From: a virus
Length of the DNA: 64,000 nt
Direction: 5' to 3' (one strand)
Virus record (IMG/VR): IMGVR_UViG_3300020171_000018
Coordinates: 21,803-85,802 of that record
Positions within the stretch are counted from its first letter, which is position 1, and each line of letters opens with the position of its first letter. The translations under genes and the position numbers were made by a program. Positions 6,876 to 14,436 of the stretch are shown piece after piece. Under the pieces are notes generated by a model that did no database searches, was not told the DNA's origin, and worked only from the letters and a program-made list of their open reading frames with translations.

Positions 6876-9364
6876 GTGGCGTTCGGGTCTGGGGTGCGGG
6901 TGGCCGTTGCCGACAGACCCGTTGTGCCTATGCTCCCTGTAGACTCGAACGGTACGATTGGCACGCCTGCTGATTCCCTCACCCGGATAATCACCGAGAT
7001 TGCAGTCGTCTGCACGATGTCGTTGGACTCGCTTGCAGCGTCCGCCACGCGGTCCAGGTAGGGCACATAGGCGTCGTCGTCTGTACCATATGCCCTGACC
7101 AGCCTGTTTATCTGGTAGGTGTCAGTCGACACCTGACCAGCGATGGGCGGGCTGATGGTAAGCTCCGTGGCAGTCACCGCCGTCACATAGCTGCTGAGTG
7201 CCCGGGTGACGTTGTACACGATGTCTCCCACCAGCACGGGCTCTGCACCCAGCCAGTTGGCACCCGAGTTCACCATGAGGGTGGTTGTAGTATTTGCTGT
7301 GAGCGTCCCTGCGGAGTTCGTCACCACCGTCAGCACGAATGTGACGCCGCTAAAGCTGGAGAACCGATACCTGTCCTCGATTGCCAGTACCGTGTCAATG
7401 ACGCGGATGGCCGCTCGGTTGATGTCTTTGCCGTCTGGCACATCCAACTGAATGGTTGCGTGTCCGTCCCCATCGTCAGTGATAACGATGTCCAGGTCAC
7501 TCAGGTTGTTGCCCGCCGCCAGGTTGAACGTAGCGTGCTTGTGCTCAGCACCTACTGGGGTCTGCGTGGGGAGCTTGAGGACTGCCCCGCTGGCGTCCAC
7601 CTGGAATACAGCTACGGAGTCTCCAGCCACCAGACCGCCTACCGTGACAGGCACTGTGTTCGGCGGAGCCTGCGTTGAGCCGTCGTCTCCAATCAGGGTG
7701 TAGTTCTGCTTGTCCGCCGTCGCCATAAGCTTGACGTAGACGCCCCTGGCTCCGAACAGCTTGCCTCCTGCAAATGTACCGAAAGCGGCAGCTTTGGGAC
7801 TTGAGATTGCCGTCACAACGGTACAGTTGGCCGCCGTCAACGTCGGGGTAGTAATCTGCTCCGAGGTCTGGAAGGTCCCATCGAGCCGTGTCACCATGAG
7901 GTATCCCGCCGCACCTGAAGCAGTGGCACTGGCCACGACACCCTTTGCACCTGAGGTTCCACCCGTCACGACCTCGCCCACCACAGCGTTGCCCGTCGCA
8001 CCGTTGTAGTCGAGCCGTACCTCGACGCCCTTGTAAAACTGCCCCTGTACTGCTAGGGCTGCACCGGAGTCAATATCCGCTGTGACCCCACGTCGCATCC
8101 TGTACTGGAGCACCTCATAGGTGTCCTTCATCAACTCGGCGCTGCAGTCAATCTCGACGGAGTAAAGGATTGGGCCATTACCGTTGAGCAGGTCACGGCT
8201 GATGCGTCCAAAGGTGATGGTCACATCGGACTGCGGCGCAACAGCAGCATTGATGTTGGTGATGGTGCCTACCGTGGCGACAGCACTGCTGGACTGGCCT
8301 TCGAGTACGTCACCCACAGCTATGTCAAGGTGGCCTAGCTGCATGATGTCCAGCGTGATGGTCGGGTTGCTGCCGGACTTCGCTCGTATGTAGCCAACGA
8401 AGCCCTTGTTGGAAGGCGTCGTTGGGACCTTGATAACCTCACCCACCGTGAACGTCCCACTGGATGAGGTGGTGGTCAACCGCCTCGTGCCATCCGTGTT
8501 GTTGATGTCTGTGGCGGTGGCGAAGGCGATAACGCTGTTACCACCAATCTTGCTGGCCTCAAAGTTGTCGTACACGGTGCCCTCCTTATGGGCAAAGAAC
8601 TGTACGCGGCCAGCGTTTATAGCCTTTCCCGCCTCCTGCGTCGCCACTAGGATGTCTATCTGCCCCAGTGAGCCGAGGGCCCCGTTGGTCTCTGTGGCTG
8701 ATGCATGTTCTGGAAGCACCCCGATAGGGATGCCTACTGCCGACCTGTCCTGTACGGCGTACAGTTTGGTATCGGGAGTTCCCGCTACCTGGGCGTGAAT
8801 CGTGCCCAGGGTGCTGAACTGTGACCAGAAGTTCTCGCCGGTGGCGGAGCCGCCAGTTTGGAATGTGGCGGTGAAGTTGCCCGCAGCTACGGAGTTGCTG
8901 ACCGTATATGCCTCGGTTGCGTTGTTGAAGGTGCCGGTAAGTACTCTGATATAGACGACACCTATCTCCGAGCCATACCGCTGGTCCCAGCCCAGAATCT
9001 TTCCAGTGGCGGTCGATGTAGTACCCGTGATGGTCTCACCACGGTCATCGGCCTCGAACATCACGCCCGCGCCAGAGGCGTTATAGGAGATTGCTCGAAT
9101 CACCCCGGTCGCCCATCCACTGGTCGTGAGAGAGCCTGTCTTGATGTACTGAAGCGAGTCCGAGTCTATAAACCAGCCATTTATCATGGTGAACTGAGTC
9201 GGTGTCTGTGCCGACATGGGTACCTGGTCATCCATCTGGTTCAGGGCATCGAACAGGTCCTGCAACTCTGAGTACATCGTCTGGGCACTGTAAATGTCCG
9301 TTCCAGTCAGGTGCCGTATGATTTTGTTGGCATAGTCAATGCTGAAGTCGCTTAGGAATGCCAT
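6872..9364 (-). CDS. large beta-repeat virion protein, fibre/adhesin-like, 830 aa
   Basis: The N-terminal 100 residues (FSIDYANKIIRH, then a region reading FDALNQMDDQVPMSAQTP) resemble the attachment domain of viral fibre proteins seen next to other virion genes. The rest is a series of beta modules rich in Gly/Thr/Val with repeated 'G(D/E)V(V/L)' turns, for example VGEVIKV, VGDVLEG and VGEVVTG, as in Ig-like or carbohydrate-binding repeats. This is typical of receptor-binding or surface decoration proteins. No signal peptide and no catalytic motif. ATG after GAGGAGGACGAC. It overlaps the downstream zinc gene by ATGA. Confidence 0.65.
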   Translation of the reverse strand: MAFLSDFSIDYANKIIRHLTGTDIYSAQTMYSELQDLFDALNQMDDQVPMSAQTPTQFTMINGWFIDSDSLQYIKTGSLTTSGWATGVIRAISYNASGAGVMFEADDRGETITGTTSTATGKILGWDQRYGSEIGVVYIRVLTGTFNNATEAYTVSNSVAAGNFTATFQTGGSATGENFWSQFSTLGTIHAQVAGTPDTKLYAVQDRSAVGIPIGVLPEHASATETNGALGSLGQIDILVATQEAGKAINAGRVQFFAHKEGTVYDNFEASKIGGNSVIAFATATDINNTDGTRRLTTTSSSGTFTVGEVIKVPTTPSNKGFVGYIRAKSGSNPTITLDIMQLGHLDIAVGDVLEGQSSSAVATVGTITNINAAVAPQSDVTITFGRISRDLLNGNGPILYSVEIDCSAELMKDTYEVLQYRMRRGVTADIDSGAALAVQGQFYKGVEVRLDYNGATGNAVVGEVVTGGTSGAKGVVASATASGAAGYLMVTRLDGTFQTSEQITTPTLTAANCTVVTAISSPKAAAFGTFAGGKLFGARGVYVKLMATADKQNYTLIGDDGSTQAPPNTVPVTVGGLVAGDSVAVFQVDASGAVLKLPTQTPVGAEHKHATFNLAAGNNLSDLDIVITDDGDGHATIQLDVPDGKDINRAAIRVIDTVLAIEDRYRFSSFSGVTFVLTVVTNSAGTLTANTTTTLMVNSGANWLGAEPVLVGDIVYNVTRALSSYVTAVTATELTISPPIAGQVSTDTYQINRLVRAYGTDDDAYVPYLDRVADAASESNDIVQTTAISVIIRVRESAGVPIVPFESTGSIGTTGLSATATRTPDPNAT

Positions 9365-9379
9365 GTCGTCCTCCTCATG

Positions 9380-11116
9380 CTACAGATTTGGGTCTACCGA
9401 TAATGCTATGGTTGAAACCAGTCCCGTTGCAGGAATCGTTGAAGGAGTCGAAATGGGAACGTATCGGGTGCTTCCTACGGATGTCTTGCGCACCCGTATT
9501 GTAACGGCCTTTGGGGTTGAGCCAGGATAGCTTCCAGAGGCTATCCCGTCTGGCGCCACACTCAGTGTATTCATGTACTCATCGTTGGTCGTTGCGTCGT
9601 AGACGCCTACCCGTGCGTCTATCACTGCCACTGCGCCTTGGTCAACGATGGTCAGGGTAATATCCACTGAAGAAGAGAAGGTCATTGTGCCCGCGCCAGC
9701 GTTCTCTGCGGTCAGCCCTGTTGTGCCCCCAACAATGGCAACAACAGTGTTGCTGGCCCCCTCATAGCGTACAGCCAGAGCGACCGTTCCAAACGTGAGG
9801 TTGGTGAACGTCAGGGTAGGCGAGGGGGTACTCTCCACCACGATGGAGTGAAAGGCAGGGTTCACAAACAGCGAACTCTGGCAGTTTGTGCTGTTGTCCC
9901 ACTTCACTGCGCCGTCCAATGTCCCAACAATCGAGTTCAGTATGTTGCAGTTGCGGACTTTGGCTGCCCCTAGGTAGACACGTCCACAGGCATCGAACGT
10001 GGTGCCGAATATCTCGTCGCTAACGTCGCAGTTAGTGAAGTCAATGGCGTTGGCTTCGTCCGCCCGCTCACAGTTCTTGAAGGTTGTAGCATAGAGGTCA
10101 AAGTCCTCCACCGCAGCGGTCCTGGTAAGACGCCACCCCTGCCGTGTAGACCCTGAGTTGATTTCGGGGTTCGCCGCCACGGAGAAACTCGGCCCGCTGC
10201 GTCCTCGGTCAGTACCCACAGCCACGCCAAACGTAACCACCGTATCACCCGATGGAGTCGTGGCATTGCCCACCACATCAAGTCCCCAGTAGCACAGCCC
10301 CGCTGCGTCCTCGTCGGGAACCGCCTTGACCCTGCTGGTGCCGTTGTAGTACATGGGAGTTTCCCAGACAAGGTTTTCTGCCTGACTGGAGAAGGTCAAG
10401 CCTGCAGCCGCAACGGCGTCGCCCAGCACAAACTTACACCTACAGAAGAAGGTGCCTGCCTTTTCAATAATCATGCCGTAGCGTCGGCTCTTGGTACCCC
10501 AGTCCCAGTCCGCTATCTCCTTGAAGCCCGCACCTGCAACCGCCACGGTGCCGGATACCCGTATCTCACCACGCCCATAGCATATCTGGTCTATGGCGAA
10601 GTTCTGACCTTTGGCGGTGCCAGTCGTTGTGATTGTCGCTCCAAAGTACTGAATGCTGGAAAGGGTCAGTCCAGCGCCACCGTAGGTGGAACGTGTCTGA
10701 CTTGGGTCAATCACGTACATCACCCAACCATCACTATCAGGAATACCATAGTCAGAGCCACCCACGTAATACTCGTTATAATCAGTGGTAGTAGTACCAA
10801 GGCGAATGGAGAGGCCACCAAGCGCAAGAGTTTGGATTAGCTTTGGCGTGTTGCAGCGCAGCCACATGAAGATGAGCATCTTGTAGGCTGCTCCACCTGA
10901 GGCGAAGTTGAGTCCCGACCCCCTGTTGTACCACGCCCCCTTTGTGACTGCACCCGATACCGCTTTTGAGATACAACCAGCACCAGACCCAGCCGTCCGC
11001 TGCACCCAAGTGTCAGTTTCATCCACTATTGAAGTAGTGCCAATTTGAATCCACACTGACCCACCGGCATCGGCATCGTTCAGCACCGTTAGGTCTGTGC
11101 TTATTGCGAGTGTCAT
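9380..11116 (-). CDS. beta-helix-like virion surface protein, 578 aa
   Basis: The protein starts MTLAISTDLTVLNDADAGG and has long runs of short strands and Asn/Asp-rich turns (CERADEANAIDFTNCDVS, CGRVYLGAAKVRNCNI), the look of a right-handed beta-helix or concanavalin-type fibre. The C terminus (TIRVRKTSVGSTRYVPIS) resembles the end of the upstream 830-residue protein. Both are probably exposed spike or fibre proteins. It overlaps the next upstream gene by 4 bases. Confidence 0.6.
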   Translation of the reverse strand: MTLAISTDLTVLNDADAGGSVWIQIGTTSIVDETDTWVQRTAGSGAGCISKAVSGAVTKGAWYNRGSGLNFASGGAAYKMLIFMWLRCNTPKLIQTLALGGLSIRLGTTTTDYNEYYVGGSDYGIPDSDGWVMYVIDPSQTRSTYGGAGLTLSSIQYFGATITTTGTAKGQNFAIDQICYGRGEIRVSGTVAVAGAGFKEIADWDWGTKSRRYGMIIEKAGTFFCRCKFVLGDAVAAAGLTFSSQAENLVWETPMYYNGTSRVKAVPDEDAAGLCYWGLDVVGNATTPSGDTVVTFGVAVGTDRGRSGPSFSVAANPEINSGSTRQGWRLTRTAAVEDFDLYATTFKNCERADEANAIDFTNCDVSDEIFGTTFDACGRVYLGAAKVRNCNILNSIVGTLDGAVKWDNSTNCQSSLFVNPAFHSIVVESTPSPTLTFTNLTFGTVALAVRYEGASNTVVAIVGGTTGLTAENAGAGTMTFSSSVDITLTIVDQGAVAVIDARVGVYDATTNDEYMNTLSVAPDGIASGSYPGSTPKAVTIRVRKTSVGSTRYVPISTPSTIPATGLVSTIALSVDPNL

Positions 11117-11319
11117 GGATAAGCCTCGTCAAGTGCGGCCTGTAGCTCTGCCTCAGTCAGTGTATCATCCCACGGACCATTGTTCTTGACACCTCTCTCA
11201 ATAACACAGTGCCCCTTCACGCACATGACACCAAAGCGGGCAATGTTCACCTTGAGCACCCACACTATCTCCTTGTCCAGTGAGCATCGTCCATAGACCG
11301 CGACATCGCTTACTAGCAT
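11113..11319 (-). CDS. small virion-operon protein, 68 aa
   Basis: The 68-residue product has a strand-rich N-terminal half with one MCVKGHCVIE segment and an acidic helical C terminus. It is coupled to the 578-residue surface protein by an ATGA overlap. Function unknown; by context an assembly partner. Confidence 0.5.
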   Translation of the reverse strand: MLVSDVAVYGRCSLDKEIVWVLKVNIARFGVMCVKGHCVIERGVKNNGPWDDTLTEAELQAALDEAYP

Positions 11320-11320
11320 A

Positions 11321-11833
11321 TTAAGCCACCCTCTTCCGCCAGAGCTGGTAGGTGTATGTCCTGTTCACACCTGCCATTTGCTGTAGCGTGAGCTTGAGGC
11401 CATACTTGGCAGGTTTGGTCGTAATGAATAGAACGAACAGGGTTTGAGCATCCAAGTAGGTCTCCTCCGCATACTTGAGATAGGTTGTAGGACCCGTCAC
11501 GAGGCTCATGTACTGGCGGATGATTAGCGTGTCGCCAGCCTGCATTGGACTCAGGCCAACATAGCCCTCTAAGTACCTGCTGGGGTTGCCTGCCGTCTCG
11601 TCTAGGATGATGTTCTGCTCAAGGCCGTCTGCGACGATGGTTCCCTCGATGGCGGCGTCGAAAGCTTCTATCCTATCTATGCGGGCCTTTCTGGCACCCG
11701 TACCAGCCTCGAAGGTCGCGTCCTCACCCAAGAGGTCCGTCCTGGGTTGACCGGTAAGAGCGGTCAGCGCCCTAGTCGCGTGTCCCCATATCTCACCTAC
11801 GCTTGCGCCTCCTCTAGCCGGAAAGTCAGGCAT
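11321..11833 (-). CDS. beta-sandwich virion protein, 170 aa
   Basis: The C-terminal 110 residues form a pattern of strands (EGTIVADGLEQNIILDE, then LEGYVGLSPMQAGDTLIIRQ, then PAKYGLKLTLQQ) that matches the downstream 118-residue protein position by position (SGYVDLSKLAPGGSVVVALY, then DTYGLKVTVRT), so the two are paralogues. The fold is probably a small jelly-roll or Ig-like sandwich. A helical N terminus of about 60 residues is specific to this copy. Likely a capsid or vertex component. Confidence 0.6.
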   Translation of the reverse strand: MPDFPARGGASVGEIWGHATRALTALTGQPRTDLLGEDATFEAGTGARKARIDRIEAFDAAIEGTIVADGLEQNIILDETAGNPSRYLEGYVGLSPMQAGDTLIIRQYMSLVTGPTTYLKYAEETYLDAQTLFVLFITTKPAKYGLKLTLQQMAGVNRTYTYQLWRKRVA

Positions 11834-11843
11834 GGCTTACCCC

Positions 11844-12200
11844 TCACATCTCGCTGAAGAACTCGTAATCTACATCAACATCCGGCCCTGCCACCGTCCG
11901 AACCGTGACCTTTAGCCCATAGGTATCCGGGCGCCCCTCGATAAAGACCACCGGGCTGGGCAGGGGTGCCGTATAGGTCTCCTGATGGTACTGTTGCCAA
12001 GCGCCCCCTGGCCTTACTTTCACGTAGAGCGCCACAACAACGGAGCCGCCCGGTGCCAACTTTGACAGGTCTACGTAGCCCGATAGTTTGTGGGGGACGC
12101 CCCCAGATGCCTCAACGAGTGGGGACTCTGCATTGCTGCACAGAACGCTCCCAGAGCCCAACTCGTAAAGTCCCCGCACCCTAACCGTAGTGATTCCCAT
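11844..12200 (-). CDS. beta-sandwich virion protein, paralogue, 118 aa
   Basis: The ATG at 12200 is chosen because GAAGGTAGAATC precedes it; the longer frame overlaps the neighbour without a ribosome-binding site. The product is a stand-alone version of the beta domain in the gene at 11321-11833. Ten bases separate the two genes. Function: probable minor capsid or decoration protein. Confidence 0.6.
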   Translation of the reverse strand: MGITTVRVRGLYELGSGSVLCSNAESPLVEASGGVPHKLSGYVDLSKLAPGGSVVVALYVKVRPGGAWQQYHQETYTAPLPSPVVFIEGRPDTYGLKVTVRTVAGPDVDVDYEFFSEM

Positions 12201-12204
12201 GATT

Positions 12205-12771
12205 CTACCTTCGCCATCCTTCTTGCCCGGGGATGGCCGTTGCGTCCCCCTGCTCGATGGGGGTCTTTCCTTCAATGACGCTCAATCGAATAGCCGCCGT
12301 AGCCCCAGCCACCGCCGTTTGGAAGAACAACCTGTAGATAATCGGGTAGCGAAGGTCCACTCCGTAGCTCTCAGTTGGCAGTACGAAGTGGGCGTACATC
12401 AGAGCGTCCTGATTATTTATAGCCACACCTACATTGTTGGGCCCGTCGTTTATCACATTGAATGAGATGCAGGGTCTGGGCAACTCGAACCGAGTCACGG
12501 CGAAGCCTATGGTGCGCGAGTACCCCTTACTCCCCGTTGGAATCTTGCTCTCTTCCAACCTACGCAATCGGGCAAGCTGAGCGGCAGAGGCGGCCTGCAC
12601 AAGAAACGACATCACATCAGGCCGCATCCGGGCCTCATCCCCACTCAGCACCTCTGACCCCTGCAACCCCTGAGGAGTGGCAAGCGCCGACTCCTTCAGC
12701 AAGCGGGCCAAGTCTGTTCTGTCTAGGTCTGTTCTGTCTTGGTTACTGGGGTTACTGGCGTTTTGCGTCAC
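12205..12771 (-). CDS. virion protein with helical N terminus and beta domain, 188 aa
   Basis: The first 85 residues are helical and charged, starting with MTQNASNPSNQ, which contains an N-terminal NP. The remainder (SFNVINDGPNNVGVAINNQ, then DLRYPIIYRLFFQT) reads as a beta sandwich. This two-part plan, a docking helix plus beta head, fits a vertex or spike base. It overlaps the membrane protein gene upstream by 20 bases. Confidence 0.55.
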   Translation of the reverse strand: MTQNASNPSNQDRTDLDRTDLARLLKESALATPQGLQGSEVLSGDEARMRPDVMSFLVQAASAAQLARLRRLEESKIPTGSKGYSRTIGFAVTRFELPRPCISFNVINDGPNNVGVAINNQDALMYAHFVLPTESYGVDLRYPIIYRLFFQTAVAGATAAIRLSVIEGKTPIEQGDATAIPGQEGWRR

Positions 12772-13036
12772 GGTGTATCTCCACCTCGGTTGGCAGCAGC
12801 GTCACGGGGTCCCACCGAATCTTCCAGACTTCCTTGTTGGTGTACGTGGCAGGGGCAGCAATAGGGGCAGCAACAGGAGCGCTAATGCTGTTGTTGGGGT
12901 TGCGAGAACGCAGCCATACCACTAACCCTATGGCAGCAACTAATCCCACGGCCAGCCACAGGCCAGTGTTGTCACGGTGCTCTTTACGGTTCTCTCCGCT
13001 CTCTCTGCGGGCCAGCCTTCTTGACTTAGTCGCCAC
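12752..13036 (-). CDS. single-span membrane protein with NP motif, 94 aa
   Basis: The GTG at 13036 is preferred over an upstream TTG because GGAGGGGG lies 7 bases before it. The product has a basic N terminus, one transmembrane helix (LWLAVGLVAAIGLVVWL), immediately RSRNPNN, then an Ala/Pro linker and a short strand pair (VWKIRWDPVTLLPTEVEIHR). The arrangement fits a virion membrane protein. The basic NP motif right after the helix recurs in two other membrane proteins here (22711-23421 and 56560-57066). Confidence 0.6.
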   Translation of the reverse strand: MATKSRRLARRESGENRKEHRDNTGLWLAVGLVAAIGLVVWLRSRNPNNSISAPVAAPIAAPATYTNKEVWKIRWDPVTLLPTEVEIHRDAKRQ

Positions 13037-13058
13037 GATTAGCCCCCTCCCACTCCTG

Positions 13059-13640
13059 TTACGGCCCCCCAATGGTAGCTAGGGGAGCAACCGTCTCAGG
13101 AGTCAACTTCCCGCCTGGTACGGTAGTCTCCATCCCATACACCCGCCCTTGAATCCAAGTCCTAGCCATAGCGTGATCCAACTCCCCGTCGTTGTCCAAG
13201 TCGTAGTAGGCTATGTCGGCGGGGAGACCCGCTTGACGGGCAAGACTGGCAGCCAGGATCGCCGTATCATCACAGTCTCTCCATTTTGGCACCTGTCCCT
13301 GGGCCAGCATAGAAGCGAACTCATCAGGACTCGTGATGCTCTCCATGCCAACTGGGTCATCAGTGTACCCCACCGTGTCCGATATGTAGGTCTGGATGGC
13401 CTGGGCCGCCTGAGGGGTGCCGGGGTTGGCGCCTGCTTGGGACAGCACCGAGCGGGCAAGGTGGCTCACGGACTCGCTCTGCTCCCCACGGTGCAGGAAC
13501 TCCTGAGAGGCTTGCATGACCTGATTGGCGGAGTCGGGGCTGATTGGGAACTGGACTACCTCGCCAATGCTGCTGCCGATACCTGGCCGCCCCTTGACCC
13601 CAGTAGACCCCAATCCTGACCCTTGGCTCAGTCTCAGCAC
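13059..13640 (-). CDS. transglutaminase-like cysteine peptidase
   Basis: The 193-residue product has WRDCDD (Cys123), a histidine in ELDHAMART (His156) and an acidic residue in GMETT (Glu171). This is the Cys-His-Asp/Glu order of the transglutaminase-like peptidase superfamily. It could process virion proteins, for example at the NP motifs of its neighbours, or help penetration; neither is shown. Start GTG after GGAGAGGGGG. It lies between the membrane protein and a small virion protein. Confidence 0.65.
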   Translation of the reverse strand: MLRLSQGSGLGSTGVKGRPGIGSSIGEVVQFPISPDSANQVMQASQEFLHRGEQSESVSHLARSVLSQAGANPGTPQAAQAIQTYISDTVGYTDDPVGMESITSPDEFASMLAQGQVPKWRDCDDTAILAASLARQAGLPADIAYYDLDNDGELDHAMARTWIQGRVYGMETTVPGGKLTPETVAPLATIGGP

Positions 13641-13662
13641 TGCTACCCCCTCTCCCCGTATC

Positions 13663-14004
13663 TCACCCGTATCTTAGCACCAACGGGGGTGAGAATCGGA
13701 GGTTGTTCTTACCCGCTTTGCCTCGCAACACCTCAATTGTACCACTGCCCTCTAGGAAAGCCTCTTGTAATACACGGCCATAGAGGTCATCACCGGGGAG
13801 CACCCGCAACTCTCCAACCGATTTCCCACCAAGCAGCTCATCCAGTGACCAGACCGCCACGGCTCCACTATTGGGGAACACCACGGCGAGTTTTCGGTCG
13901 TGGGGCATTCCTCTGGACTCGTCTACGAACTCCACCAGTTGAAACCCAGTACCCCCCACGCCGTTACCGTGGTAGGCCACCTCATGCACCTTGATGCGCC
14001 CCAC
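13663..14004 (-). CDS. hypothetical virion-block protein, 113 aa
   Basis: GTG start after GAAAGGGGGCGCA. The product alternates strands with charged turns (DRKLAVVFPNSGAVAVWSLD) and ends in a basic strand. No family recognised. Spacing of 13-22 bases to both neighbours places it in the same transcript. Confidence 0.5.
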   Translation of the reverse strand: MGRIKVHEVAYHGNGVGGTGFQLVEFVDESRGMPHDRKLAVVFPNSGAVAVWSLDELLGGKSVGELRVLPGDDLYGRVLQEAFLEGSGTIEVLRGKAGKNNLRFSPPLVLRYG

Positions 14005-14017
14005 TGCGCCCCCTTTC

Positions 14018-14308
14018 TCACTTCAATAGCCTGTTGACGACTTCCACTACCAAGCCGCCCAGGGCCACCGCTCCTGCCCAGGGGCTGAACTTGACTATGA
14101 TGTTGCGGGGCCTAGTCCTCTTCTGGTGGTTCTGCTCAAGGGTCTGCACCACCAAGTTGGGGATGGTCTGCTCCAAGCTTCTCACCATCCACCAGGCCGA
14201 GGAGAGTTGGATTGCAGTGGGAGTCGCGGACATGCCTCTCGCGGCCACCTCGTCCAGCCCTACCTCCACCAGCCTGTCCATCTGTGAGAGGTCCCTAGTT
14301 GGCGTCAT
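14018..14308 (-). CDS. small protein with C-terminal membrane helix, 96 aa
   Basis: The ATG at 14308 follows AGGAGACCGAT; an earlier in-frame start has no ribosome-binding site. An amphipathic middle (LEQTIPNLVVQTLEQNHQ) is followed by a basic patch and a hydrophobic end (WAGAVALGGLVVEVVNRLL), suggesting a tail-anchored virion membrane protein. The 128-base gap to 14436 holds nothing I recognise. Confidence 0.5.
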   Translation of the reverse strand: MTPTRDLSQMDRLVEVGLDEVAARGMSATPTAIQLSSAWWMVRSLEQTIPNLVVQTLEQNHQKRTRPRNIIVKFSPWAGAVALGGLVVEVVNRLLK

Positions 14309-14436
14309 ATCGGTCTCCTCTTGGTGAGAGTCCATTGTGCCCCACCTCTTTGCGCACAGAATACCCAATCGTATTCTCTCCGTACAGGGAGAGGTGGCGC
14401 ATCAGTACAAAAGAGCGGGTCACACAAGTACCTACT

